Assembly: GCF_001444425.1 (NCBI RefSeq) | Contig: NZ_CP013189.1 | Location: forward strand, 930,001-994,000 | Length of the DNA: 64,000 nt | Reading direction: 5' to 3' | DNA from: Pseudohongiella spirulinae | GTDB lineage: Bacteria; Pseudomonadota; Gammaproteobacteria; Pseudomonadales; Pseudohongiellaceae | Shown: positions 43,250 through 51,038 of the stretch, piece by piece | Layout of the letters: the number at the start of each line of letters is the position of its first letter | Numbering within the stretch: the stretch's first letter is position 1 | Notes under the pieces: model-generated | Databases searched by the model: none | The model's input: the letters and a program-made list of their open reading frames with translations, nothing else | Told to the model about the DNA's origin: nothing | Translations under genes and position numbers: made by a program

Positions 43250-45442
43250 TCAATTAGGCAGGGTCAGCGCAATGATTTCAGCGGGGCCGCTGCCGCTGAC
43301 AGCCATGACAATGTATTGCTTGCCGTTCTGCACATACGTCATGGGCAGGCCTGTTTGCGAGGCTGGTAGATCGATTTCTGCCAGGATTTCACCTGTGGCT
43401 TTGTCGTGCGCACGGAAAATCGGGTTGCCGCCCTGACCCTCGCCGGCAAACAGCAAGGATTTGGTGACCAGCAAGCCAGAGCGCGTCGGAATACCCGTGC
43501 GGTCAAGCTCAACGCCTCTCAACAGCGGGTGATTCTTGATGCGCTCCGGGGTGTCGGCATTAGCCATCTGCCAGGCGATATCACCCTTGTTCAGATCGAT
43601 GGCGGTAATGCGACCCCATGGTGGTTGCACAATGGGAATGCCATCAACATTAGGCGTTCTGGCCGGCCCCTGGATCCAGTCGGTTGTTGAGAACTGTTCG
43701 CCAGGTACCAGCGACAGCACAGCAACTTCGGTGCGGGAAGCCACGTACAGCATGCCGGTTTCGGGATCATAGACACCGCCCTCCCAGTTAGTGCCGCCCA
43801 GTGTGCCTGGCAGGCTGAGTGTGCCCAGTGTGCCATCTTCTGCATTAGCCAGCGACGGTGGCTGGTACAACGGCCCCATGCGATAAGGTTTAACGGCTTC
43901 TTTAGCCTGCTCGTAGATTTCGGGCGTAAAGTTGACCAGGTCCTTTTCCGAAATGCCCTGGCGATCGTACGCCGGTGGCCTGGTGGGGAAGGGTTGTGTA
44001 GGGGATGTCCACTCACCGGGCACGTCGGTCTGAGGAACCGGACGCTCTTCCATTTCCCAGATGGGTTCGCCGGTCTCACGGTCCAGCACGTAGGCAAAAG
44101 CCTGCTTGGTCAGTTGCACCAATACTTTGCGACCGTCTGGCAGATCCGCCAGTATTGGTACTGTGGGGGTGTCGTAGTCCCAGATATCATGACGCAGGTG
44201 CTGGAAGAACCATTTGCGCTCCCCGGTTCGGTAGTCAACCGCAACTACTGAGCCGGTAAACAGGTTGGTGCCTGGCCGGCCACCGCCAAAGCGGTCACCG
44301 GTACCTGATTCAACTGGCAGATAGACCAGCCCCAGCTCAGGGTCTGCGGAGATATTGGCCCAAACGCCACCATTACCGGAGCGGCTGGCTGAGTCGTTCA
44401 GCCAGGTCTCATAACCGTCCTCACCAGGCATCGGGATATTGCGATGGGTCCACAGCAATTTGCCGGTGCGGGCGTCGAAACCACGCACATCGCCCTTGAC
44501 GTTATCCGCATGAGGGGGGCGCATACTCACCTGGTGAGCGGCACCGACAACCAGTACGTCATTGACGACTGTGGCCGGGAAGGTCAGCGTGATGTCTCGA
44601 TCGTCGCGGGTGTCGCTGAAGCGCATGCCATCCATCAGGTCGAGCATGCCGTCGTTGCCGAAGCTTTTCAGCAGGTTGCCTGTTTTAGCGTCAAGAGCGG
44701 CCAGGTAGTAGCCGGGAGTGACCACAAAAATCACTTCCTGGTCGCCGTCAGCCCAATAGGCAACGCCTTTGCCGGAATTTTTTCGGGGCGAGTCCTCAAA
44801 CCGGTCGCCTTCCATCGGGCGCCACATCCACAGGGTCTGACCTGACTCCGCGTCGATGGCGACAACATTTCGTGTTGTGCCGGCGGTTGCATACAGCACA
44901 CCATTCACCATCAGCGGGGTTGTGACGTTCAGCCCTTCCGGCCGGGGTCCAAAGTTGTCCGCTTTCCAGCGCCAGGCAATTTGAAGATCTTGCACATTAC
45001 TGGCATTGATCTGCTCCAGTGGCGCATAACGGTTGGCATTCAGGCCACCGCTCATGGTGGTCCACGCGTAGTAGTCCGGGCCGTTGTCGCCAGATGCGCC
45101 CTGCTGGATAGTCAGCTCAGCCAGCTCATTGGCTGATAATCCTGCCACTGAAGCGTTGACGCCACCCATTTGCATAACATGGGCAGTCAGGTCCAGATAC
45201 TGGTCCGGACTAAGCGAGCCGGGTGTTTCGGCGGGCATGGTGGCCATAATGGCCTGGTAAAGCTCGCTGGCCGGTTTGCCAATCCAGTCGTTGGAGATTC
45301 GCATTTCAATATCAGCCCGCACGTGACAGCGGGCACATTCCGACTGAAACAGGGTGGCCCCACGCTCGACGGATGCTGTCTGTGCCTGGGCATTAACAGA
45401 CATGAACAGGGGTATTAACATGAGCAGCAGAACTCTGATCAC
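43250..45442 (-). CDS. PQQ-dependent dehydrogenase with N-terminal cytochrome c domain
   Basis: About 730 aa from a GTG at 45442, chosen because AGGAG lies 7 nt upstream. Signal peptide (to about residue 20), then a small haem c domain with CARCH (36-40) and a likely axial Met in VMQMGG. From about residue 125 an eight-bladed PQQ propeller begins (WTTMSGGLNANRYAPLEQIN) with repeated tryptophan-docking motifs, as in quinoprotein dehydrogenases. The haem is N-terminal rather than C-terminal as in classical quinohaemoprotein alcohol dehydrogenases. Periplasmic oxidation of an alcohol or sugar is likely; substrate unknown. Paralogue of the 51.0-kb gene. Confidence 0.88.
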   Translation of the reverse strand: MIRVLLLMLIPLFMSVNAQAQTASVERGATLFQSECARCHVRADIEMRISNDWIGKPASELYQAIMATMPAETPGSLSPDQYLDLTAHVMQMGGVNASVAGLSANELAELTIQQGASGDNGPDYYAWTTMSGGLNANRYAPLEQINASNVQDLQIAWRWKADNFGPRPEGLNVTTPLMVNGVLYATAGTTRNVVAIDAESGQTLWMWRPMEGDRFEDSPRKNSGKGVAYWADGDQEVIFVVTPGYYLAALDAKTGNLLKSFGNDGMLDLMDGMRFSDTRDDRDITLTFPATVVNDVLVVGAAHQVSMRPPHADNVKGDVRGFDARTGKLLWTHRNIPMPGEDGYETWLNDSASRSGNGGVWANISADPELGLVYLPVESGTGDRFGGGRPGTNLFTGSVVAVDYRTGERKWFFQHLRHDIWDYDTPTVPILADLPDGRKVLVQLTKQAFAYVLDRETGEPIWEMEERPVPQTDVPGEWTSPTQPFPTRPPAYDRQGISEKDLVNFTPEIYEQAKEAVKPYRMGPLYQPPSLANAEDGTLGTLSLPGTLGGTNWEGGVYDPETGMLYVASRTEVAVLSLVPGEQFSTTDWIQGPARTPNVDGIPIVQPPWGRITAIDLNKGDIAWQMANADTPERIKNHPLLRGVELDRTGIPTRSGLLVTKSLLFAGEGQGGNPIFRAHDKATGEILAEIDLPASQTGLPMTYVQNGKQYIVMAVSGSGPAEIIALTLPN

Positions 45443-45591
45443 GCGGTATCTCCTCATTTGTTGCATTTAATTCTGGGTTTTCCAGCCGGGGAGCGCATGT
45501 TAAGTTATTTTCGGCACTTCAAGAAGCTAAGGGCTGTTACAGAAAGTTACAGCGCAAGTTGTTATTGTTATCCCAGCCTCACCCGGGATGT

Positions 45592-45621
45592 CTGTCACTA
45601 ACAGAGGTGACTGTCTATAAT
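45592..45621 (+). promoter_or_regulatory. Candidate promoter of the M48 protease gene
   Basis: CTGTCA (45592-45597) and a perfect TATAAT (45616-45621) separated by 18 nt. The expected start is about 20 nt before the ATG at 45648. Confidence 0.5.
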
Positions 45622-45647
45622 GACCGGAAACTCATCGGATTATTCGA

Positions 45648-47231
45648 ATGATCATGTGCCAATTTGTATCTACATGTTCGGGACTTAAACAGCTAACGTT
45701 GGCGCTGTTGATGACACTGGTGCTGGCGGCCTGTGCCGTTAACCCGGTTACTGGTCAGCGGGAACTGGGACTGATCAGTGAGCGCGAAGAAATATCCATG
45801 GGGATTCAACACTATGGCCCCTCGCAACAAAGTCAGGGCGGGCAGTTTCGCACTGACCCAGAGCTGACTGCCTATGTCAGTGAGGTGGGGCAGCGCATTG
45901 CAGCATTCAGCCCGCGTGATTTGCCTTATGAGTTTGTTGTACTGAACAGCTCGGTGCCCAATGCCTGGGCGTTACCGGGTGGCAAAATTGCTATTAATCG
46001 AGGCCTTTTATACGAGCTTGAAAATGAGGCTGAGTTGGCAGCGGTATTGGGGCATGAAGTCGTCCATTCGGCGGCGCGCCATGGTGCGCAGGCGATGGAG
46101 CGCGGTATGTTGCTGCAAGGCGCTCTGGTGGCGACGGCCATTGCCAGCAGTGACAGTGAGTACGCTGGTTTTATTTTAGGTGGAGCCCAGTTAGGCGCTC
46201 AATTGATCACCCAGCGTTACGGACGTGATGCAGAACGGGAATCCGATTTATACGGTACACGTTATCTGGCACAGGCGGGTTACGATCCACAGGCGGCAGT
46301 CAGTTTGCAGCAGGCATTTGTCCGCCTGTCTGAAGGTCGCCGTCAGAGCTGGCTGGATGGCCTGTTTGCCAGTCACCCGCCATCACAGGAGCGCGTTGAA
46401 AACAATCGCCAACTGGTTCAGCAGCTCCGCGCGGAAGGTTTTATTGGCGGCGACCAGGGTGTTGAGCGCTACCAGCAGCACACCGCATTTTTACGCGAAA
46501 CCAGGCCGGCATACGATGCTTTCGATGAAGCGATGGTCTTGTTGCGCGAAGACCGGGTGGAGGCCGCCGAAGCCAAACTGGATGAGGCCCTGGCGATGGT
46601 GCCGCAGGAGGCCCGGTTCTATGGTCTGAAAGGGGATATTGCCCTGATGCAGCGCCGCTATAACGCCGCGGTGGGGCACTATAATCAGGCGATTGTGCGC
46701 GATGACAACTACTTCGACTACTATCTTGGACGGGGCCTGGCCTACTCGCGCCAGGGTGAGCGGGCGCTGGCGCAGAGCGATCTGCAGACCAGCGTGAACC
46801 TGCTGCCAACGGCTGTGGCAGTTAATGAGCTGGGTGCGCTGGCGCTGGCGTATAACGAACCGGCCAGAGCCAAACAATACTTTCAGCAGGCGGCTTCGGC
46901 ACCGGGTGAGCTGGGAGCCGCTGCCTTGCGGGCTTTCCAGCGCCTGGATATCAACGACAACCCTGCCAGCTATGTAAGGGCCTCAGCTTATCTGGACAGT
47001 AACCGCAGACTGATGGTACGTGTGACCAATGCCGCCGCTCTTGATGTGCAACAGGCCACCCTCGAAGTTCGTGCAGCAGCCGGGGATCAGAGCGCTGTGA
47101 GGCGTGTCAACGCCCAGAACCTCGGTGCCGGTGACTCGAGAGATTACCAGACCGATCTGATACTGCCTGCTGAATTGCCAGTGGAGTCCCTGCGGGTTGA
47201 TATATCGGTGCAGAGCGCCAGGTTACCCTGA
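45648..47231 (+). CDS. M48 metalloprotease lipoprotein with TPR domain (BepA-like)
   Basis: 527 aa. Lipobox LAAC (Cys29, Ala at +2). Zinc site HEVVH at 136-140 and the third ligand Glu196 in the ERESD motif. TPR-like helices follow at about 285-410, then a beta-rich C-terminal domain. This is the BepA/YfgC layout: an outer-membrane-attached protease and chaperone that checks beta-barrel and LPS-transport assembly. Here the C-terminal ~110 residues are extra compared with E. coli BepA as I remember it. Monocistronic, with its own promoter. Confidence 0.88.
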   Translation: MIMCQFVSTCSGLKQLTLALLMTLVLAACAVNPVTGQRELGLISEREEISMGIQHYGPSQQSQGGQFRTDPELTAYVSEVGQRIAAFSPRDLPYEFVVLNSSVPNAWALPGGKIAINRGLLYELENEAELAAVLGHEVVHSAARHGAQAMERGMLLQGALVATAIASSDSEYAGFILGGAQLGAQLITQRYGRDAERESDLYGTRYLAQAGYDPQAAVSLQQAFVRLSEGRRQSWLDGLFASHPPSQERVENNRQLVQQLRAEGFIGGDQGVERYQQHTAFLRETRPAYDAFDEAMVLLREDRVEAAEAKLDEALAMVPQEARFYGLKGDIALMQRRYNAAVGHYNQAIVRDDNYFDYYLGRGLAYSRQGERALAQSDLQTSVNLLPTAVAVNELGALALAYNEPARAKQYFQQAASAPGELGAAALRAFQRLDINDNPASYVRASAYLDSNRRLMVRVTNAAALDVQQATLEVRAAAGDQSAVRRVNAQNLGAGDSRDYQTDLILPAELPVESLRVDISVQSARLP

Positions 47232-47289
47232 CATAAACAGCCCATAGAACCTGAGCTTACGGGCTGAGGGCATTTTACCGAATTCTTCT

Positions 47290-47319
47290 TTGCCGATGGA
47301 CTTCGATCTACTGTATAAT
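47290..47319 (+). promoter_or_regulatory. Candidate promoter of tRNA-Arg
   Basis: TTGCCG (47290-47295), 18-nt spacer and TATAAT (47314-47319), followed by a GC-rich discriminator typical of stringently controlled stable-RNA promoters. The transcript would carry a leader of about 130 nt that includes the first hairpin module. Confidence 0.55.
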
Positions 47320-47338
47320 CGCCGCTCTTCGACGCACG

Positions 47339-47397
47339 CAGGGCGCCCCGCAGGGGTGAGTGATCCGCCACAGCGGATTGCGAATCCATCTCTCCGG
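47339..47397 (+). repeat. Hairpin module, copy 1 (in the tRNA-Arg leader)
   Basis: 59 nt repeated at 47640-47698 with only two mismatches. It contains two short inverted repeats, CCCC-GCA-GGGG and ATCCGC-CACA-GCGGAT, followed by a GCGAATC..ATCTCTCCGG segment resembling the T-arm end of the neighbouring tRNA. Confidence 0.8.
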
Positions 47398-47459
47398 ATT
47401 GCCGGAATGATGGCACAATCACTGGAGATGACAGTGACAAATCAAACATCAACAGTTAT

Positions 47460-47536
47460 GCACCCGTAGCTCAGCTGGATAGAGTAGGTGGCTTCGAACC
47501 ACTTGGTCGGGAGTTCGAATCTCTCCGGGTGCGCCA
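47460..47536 (+). tRNA. tRNA-Arg (anticodon TCG)
   Basis: 77 nt including an encoded CCA. The acceptor stem GCACCCG pairs with CGGGTGC, the D-arm is GCTCAGCTGGATAGAGT, the anticodon stem is GGTGG/CCACT with loop CTTCGAA (anticodon TCG at 47494-47496), and the T-loop is TTCGAAT. All arms pair as expected. It reads CGA and probably other CGN codons. Confidence 0.95.
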
Positions 47537-47576
47537 AACAACAAAAGGTCCGCTTTATGCGGGCCTTTTTTGTTTG
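47518..47576 (+). repeat. Direct repeat A: tRNA-Arg 3' end plus terminator
   Basis: 59 nt identical to 47688-47746 (offset exactly 170). It covers the last 19 nt of the tRNA, the following spacer and the whole terminator. Confidence 0.95.
47543..47571 (+). terminator. Intrinsic terminator of tRNA-Arg
   Basis: GGTCCGC and GCGGGCC form a 7-bp stem (one G:U pair) with loop TTTAT, preceded by AAAA and followed by six T. Confidence 0.9.
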
Positions 47577-47611
47577 CCCATCCGGAGGCTGATGAGAACT
47601 CCCCAGTTCGA

Positions 47612-47630
47612 CAAAACGCACAGCGTTTTG
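47612..47630 (+). repeat. Perfect inverted repeat between the two tRNA 3' ends
   Basis: CAAAACGC and GCGTTTTG are perfect 8-bp arms around ACA. It directly precedes hairpin module copy 2, giving a chain of small hairpins with CA-containing loops. Confidence 0.85.
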
Positions 47631-47639
47631 GACGCCCGT

Positions 47640-47698
47640 CAGGGCGCCCCGCAGGGGTGAGCGATCCGCCACAGCGGATTGCGAATCAATCTCTCCGG
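47640..47698 (+). repeat. Hairpin module, copy 2
   Basis: Second copy of the 59-nt module at 47339-47397 (two mismatches). Its 3' end merges into direct repeat B, so the module is joined to an authentic copy of the tRNA 3' end. Confidence 0.85.
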
Positions 47699-47746
47699 GT
47701 GCGCCAAACAACAAAAGGTCCGCTTTATGCGGGCCTTTTTTGTTTG
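47688..47746 (+). repeat. Direct repeat B: duplicated tRNA-Arg 3' end plus terminator
   Basis: Exact 59-nt copy of 47518-47576. Only the tRNA 3' end (from within the T-arm) is present, so it is not a complete tRNA gene. Confidence 0.95.
47713..47741 (+). terminator. Duplicated intrinsic terminator
   Basis: Same stem, loop and T-run as the tRNA-Arg terminator, carried in direct repeat B. Confidence 0.85.
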
Positions 47747-47818
47747 TGTTATCTGCTCAATGGGAATTTCCTCATCTACATAATGCTACACTGGCCCCAC
47801 TCAACTGGACGCCCCCGA

Positions 47819-48331
47819 ATGAACACAAACACCAGCGAAACAAAAACATTAATCGACTTCTCCGACCCTGCCGACGTCGCACCCTGGCATGCCATCAATG
47901 ACGGCGTCATGGGTGGGCGATCCAGCAGCGCTCCTCAAATCGCCAATGGCTGTCTGCGCTTCTCGGGTTCCATTTCCCTCGAGAACAATGGTGGGTTCGC
48001 CTCAATCCGATCTCAACAACGCCTCGATCTCAGCCACGCCAGTGGTGTGTTGCTGCGCGTTCTTGGTGATGGCCGTCGCTACCAGTTTCGCCTCTACACG
48101 GACGCAGACTACCAGGGCTCAAAAGTTGCCTATAGTGTTAGTTTTGACACCTTGAGCAAGCGATGGCTGGAGTTACCGCTTGCCTTTAAAGAGCTCAAGC
48201 CAGTATTCCGGGGTCGCACGTTGTCAGGCCCAACATTTAACCCTGCTGCTGTCGAGCAGATCGGTTTTCTTCTGGCTGACAAATGCGAGGGACCATTTCA
48301 CCTGTCAGTGGCTTGGGTTAAAGCGATGTGA
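47819..48331 (+). CDS. CIA30-like (complex I intermediate-associated protein 30) protein
   Basis: 170 aa. The fold signature is clear: LIDFSDPADVAPWHAINDGV, MGGRSSS, FSGSISLENNGGFASIRS and LRVLGDGRRYQFRLYTD. It is a carbohydrate-binding-module-like jelly roll; bacterial members are mostly uncharacterised, while the mitochondrial relative assists complex I assembly. No signal peptide, so cytosolic. The ATG at 47819 has no clear ribosome-binding site; longer in-frame readings run into the tRNA repeat and are rejected. Confidence 0.85.
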   Translation: MNTNTSETKTLIDFSDPADVAPWHAINDGVMGGRSSSAPQIANGCLRFSGSISLENNGGFASIRSQQRLDLSHASGVLLRVLGDGRRYQFRLYTDADYQGSKVAYSVSFDTLSKRWLELPLAFKELKPVFRGRTLSGPTFNPAAVEQIGFLLADKCEGPFHLSVAWVKAM

Positions 48332-48386
48332 GTTGGCTGAATTTCGGGCATACTTGTCGCTGTCACTCTGAATCAGGAGTTTTTTG

Positions 48387-49499
48387 ATGCTCGTTGGAGT
48401 CCCCAAAGAAATCAAGAATCATGAATACCGTGTCGGTCTCACACCCGCCGGTGTCAGAGAGCTGGTCACTCATGGTCACCGGGTCTTTGCTGAAAAAGGT
48501 TGTGGTGGCGGCATCGGCATAGATGATGATCAATACCATGGTGCGGGTGCTGAAATTGTTGACACGGCTGCCGAGGTCTATTCCCGCGCCGAGTTGATTA
48601 TCAAGGTCAAGGAGCCGCAACCGGATGAGTGCCGTCAATTGAGGCAAGGACAGATTCTGTTCACCTATTTGCACTTGGCCCCGGATCCACAACAGACTGA
48701 GCTTTTAGTTGCCTCCGGCGTAACTGCCATTGCTTATGAAACGGTCACAGACCGTCGTGGTGGCTTACCACTGCTGGCACCCATGAGTGAAGTCGCCGGA
48801 CGTATGTCAATTCAGGCCGGAGCCCATTGTCTTGAAAAAGCGCAGGGTGGCAGCGGAGTTTTGTTGGGAGGCGTTCCCGGCGTGGAGCGCGCCAACGTCG
48901 TTGTCATCGGCGGCGGTATGGTTGGCCTTAATGCGGCCCGCATGGCTGTCGGTCTGGGTGCGGACGTTACCATTCTGGATAAAAATCTGGCGCGTTTGAC
49001 GGCGATTGATGAACAATTTGGTGAGCGTATCAAAACAGTGTTCAGTACTACCGAGAGCATAGAAAGGCTGGTTCAGGCTGCAGACCTGGTGGTGGGCGCT
49101 GTTCTGGTGCCGGGTGCGGCTGCTCCAAAGTTGGTGACTCGTGCCATGCTGGCGCAGATGCGCAAAGGATCTGTGCTGGTGGATGTGGCAATCGATCAGG
49201 GTGGTTGTTTTGAAACTTCCAGGCCAACGACTCATGCCGATCCGACCTATGTAGTGGACGGTATCGTGCACTACTGTGTGGCCAATATGCCAGGTGCGGT
49301 CGCCCGCACTTCGACGTTTGCGCTGACCAACGCGACTCTACCCTATGTGCTGGCGCTGGCAAATCATGGTGTGCAGGCGTTGACTCGCGATAGCTGCTTT
49401 CTTGAGGGTCTGAATGTGCACCGCGGCAAGCTGACTAATCAACCTGTCTGCGAGGCGCTGGGTTATGACTTTGTGCCACCAGATGAGGCCTTGCGCTGA
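48387..49499 (+). CDS. ald: Alanine dehydrogenase
   Basis: 370 aa, standard length. Pyruvate/substrate residues R15 (EYRVGLTP), K75 (IIKVKEPQ) and H96 (YLHLAPD) match known positions, and DVAIDQGG holds the catalytic Asp at about 270. NAD-binding glycines lie in [14 protein letters not shown]. It interconverts alanine and pyruvate plus ammonia. ATG at 48387 has AGGAG 7 nt upstream. It converges with the MFS gene (2-nt gap). Confidence 0.96.
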   Translation: MLVGVPKEIKNHEYRVGLTPAGVRELVTHGHRVFAEKGCGGGIGIDDDQYHGAGAEIVDTAAEVYSRAELIIKVKEPQPDECRQLRQGQILFTYLHLAPDPQQTELLVASGVTAIAYETVTDRRGGLPLLAPMSEVAGRMSIQAGAHCLEKAQGGSGVLLGGVPGVERANVVVIGGGMVGLNAARMAVGLGADVTILDKNLARLTAIDEQFGERIKTVFSTTESIERLVQAADLVVGAVLVPGAAAPKLVTRAMLAQMRKGSVLVDVAIDQGGCFETSRPTTHADPTYVVDGIVHYCVANMPGAVARTSTFALTNATLPYVLALANHGVQALTRDSCFLEGLNVHRGKLTNQPVCEALGYDFVPPDEALR

Positions 49500-49501
49500 T
49501 A

Positions 49502-50725
49502 TCAGGCGATTCGGCGACCGCTGCTCCTGGCTCTGAACAGGATCAGCACTGCAACGGCCAGAGATAGCGGCACAAAGGACACCCAGAGTACCGTCATCCA
49601 TCCATAGATACCTAAAATGCCACCGGAAGAAAACGAACCGAGTGCCATCAGTCCAAACACAATAAAGTCATTCAGGGATTGCACGCGCGTCTTTTCTTCG
49701 GGGCGGTGGCATTCCAGTACCCAGGCTGATGCACCGAGAAAGCCAAAATTCCAGCCGATGCCCAGAATGATGAGCATCAGCCAGAACTCCGGAACACCGG
49801 TTCCGCTCAGGCCAATCAGGGCCGATAGGGCGGTGAGAATCAGTCCTGCCGCCGTCACCCGGGGTGCACCGAACCGGGCTACCAGTTGCCCGGTGAAAAA
49901 ACTGGGCGCGTACATGGCTATAACATGCCACTGCAGTCCCAGATTGGCTGTTGCCTGAGAGTGGCCGTGCAGGTGCATGGCCAGTGGGGCTGCGGTCATC
50001 AGGAAGTTCATCAGCATGTAAGATACGGCGCCGCAGGTCGCGGCCATTATGAATGCTGGTTGTAAAGCGACAACGGCTAAAGGCCGGCCGCCTGAGAGTT
50101 CGGCCTCGGTGGGTTTTGGCAGGCGTACCCCGATCAAAATCAGCGCTGCCAGGGCGGCTACCAGGGCTTGCGCCAGAAATGTGGCGGCAAACACATGCTC
50201 CGGCCAGATATCCGCCGTGAAGGTAACCAGTTGCGGACCCACCACGCCAGCGGCTACGCCACCGGCCATGACCAGCGACAAGGCCTTTGCTTTGCGGGCC
50301 GGAGCGACTCCGTCAGCGGCAGCAAATCGAAAGGACAGCACCACGGCAGCGTACGCTCCGCCCGCAAAGGTTGCCAGACAGAACAGCCAGAATGATTGCT
50401 GGACAATCGCGGCCGCAGCCAGTAACCCGGCCGCGACACCGGCGCAAGTGCCGACCATAAAGTTGGCGCGTCGGCCGTAACGGCGAGCAATGGCACCCGA
50501 GGGCAGTATGCAGACGGCCATGCCAACCACAAATATTGAAATAGGCAGTGTGGCTAGCACAGCGCTGGGCGCCAGGCTATTGCCGACAATTGCACCAGTG
50601 GCATAGACCACCACGGCGTTGGCGCCGGATAACGCCTGCGCCAGGGTGAGTCGCCATAGATTATTTCGTTGATCACTGTCGCTGAGCGGCTGTCCGTAAT
50701 CAGTGCCTTGCTGTGAAGTGTCCAT
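49502..50725 (-). CDS. MFS transporter of unknown substrate
   Basis: 407 aa with 12 predicted helices. MFS motif A is present in modified form (GAIARRYGRRANFMVG). It resembles YfcJ/riboflavin-like or NarK-distant 12-helix carriers without a feature that fixes the substrate. The N-terminal 20 residues are polar and cytosolic. GAG lies 5 nt before the ATG. Monocistronic. Confidence 0.8.
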   Translation of the reverse strand: MDTSQQGTDYGQPLSDSDQRNNLWRLTLAQALSGANAVVVYATGAIVGNSLAPSAVLATLPISIFVVGMAVCILPSGAIARRYGRRANFMVGTCAGVAAGLLAAAAIVQQSFWLFCLATFAGGAYAAVVLSFRFAAADGVAPARKAKALSLVMAGGVAAGVVGPQLVTFTADIWPEHVFAATFLAQALVAALAALILIGVRLPKPTEAELSGGRPLAVVALQPAFIMAATCGAVSYMLMNFLMTAAPLAMHLHGHSQATANLGLQWHVIAMYAPSFFTGQLVARFGAPRVTAAGLILTALSALIGLSGTGVPEFWLMLIILGIGWNFGFLGASAWVLECHRPEEKTRVQSLNDFIVFGLMALGSFSSGGILGIYGWMTVLWVSFVPLSLAVAVLILFRARSSGRRIA

Positions 50726-51038
50726 TTCAACTCTTGTCCTGTTCAGCGGGCGTTCATTGTCGCACAGTTACAGTGGATGGTGTTGAGGCCCGATCTGTCA
50801 CATTTTGCGACAAGATAGCCTTATAACAGGGCTGCCTCAACTTGCTTACATACAGGGGATCGCTTATTCTTCGGATACCCGATTCCTGGCTGTAAACTAA
50901 TCATTCATGATTTCCAATTACCATCGTTATTGGTGGTCGGGGGGGCTTCGACGACCGTAATCAGGTCGTCGGGCTGGGTAAAGTCTAATCAAAATCTGTG
51001 CAGGCATGAACAGAGGACCTGATTCCGGGGAGTAGAGA
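50726..51038 (+). other. 313-nt intergenic region before the second PQQ dehydrogenase
   Basis: Divergent control region. It holds a perfect 8-bp inverted repeat (CGACGACC at 50949-50956 and GGTCGTCG at 50964-50971, loop GTAATCA) about 70 nt before the start codon, next to a run of seven G at 50939-50945. There is no T-tract, so it is not a terminator; it could be an operator or leader hairpin. No convincing promoter hexamers and no small gene seen. Confidence 0.5.

Noticed and set aside
47144-47714. Short frames through the tRNA repeats (about 100 and 90 codons, minus strand)
   Set aside because: They translate the hairpin module and tRNA copies; similarity between them comes only from the repeated DNA.
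47460-47746. A second complete tRNA gene in the duplicated region
   Set aside because: Only the last 19 nt of the tRNA are duplicated; the anticodon arm and 5' half are missing.
47518-47746. A prophage or integrative island bounded by tRNA att sites
   Set aside because: The direct repeats are only 170 bp apart with no integrase or cargo, so at most it is a scar.
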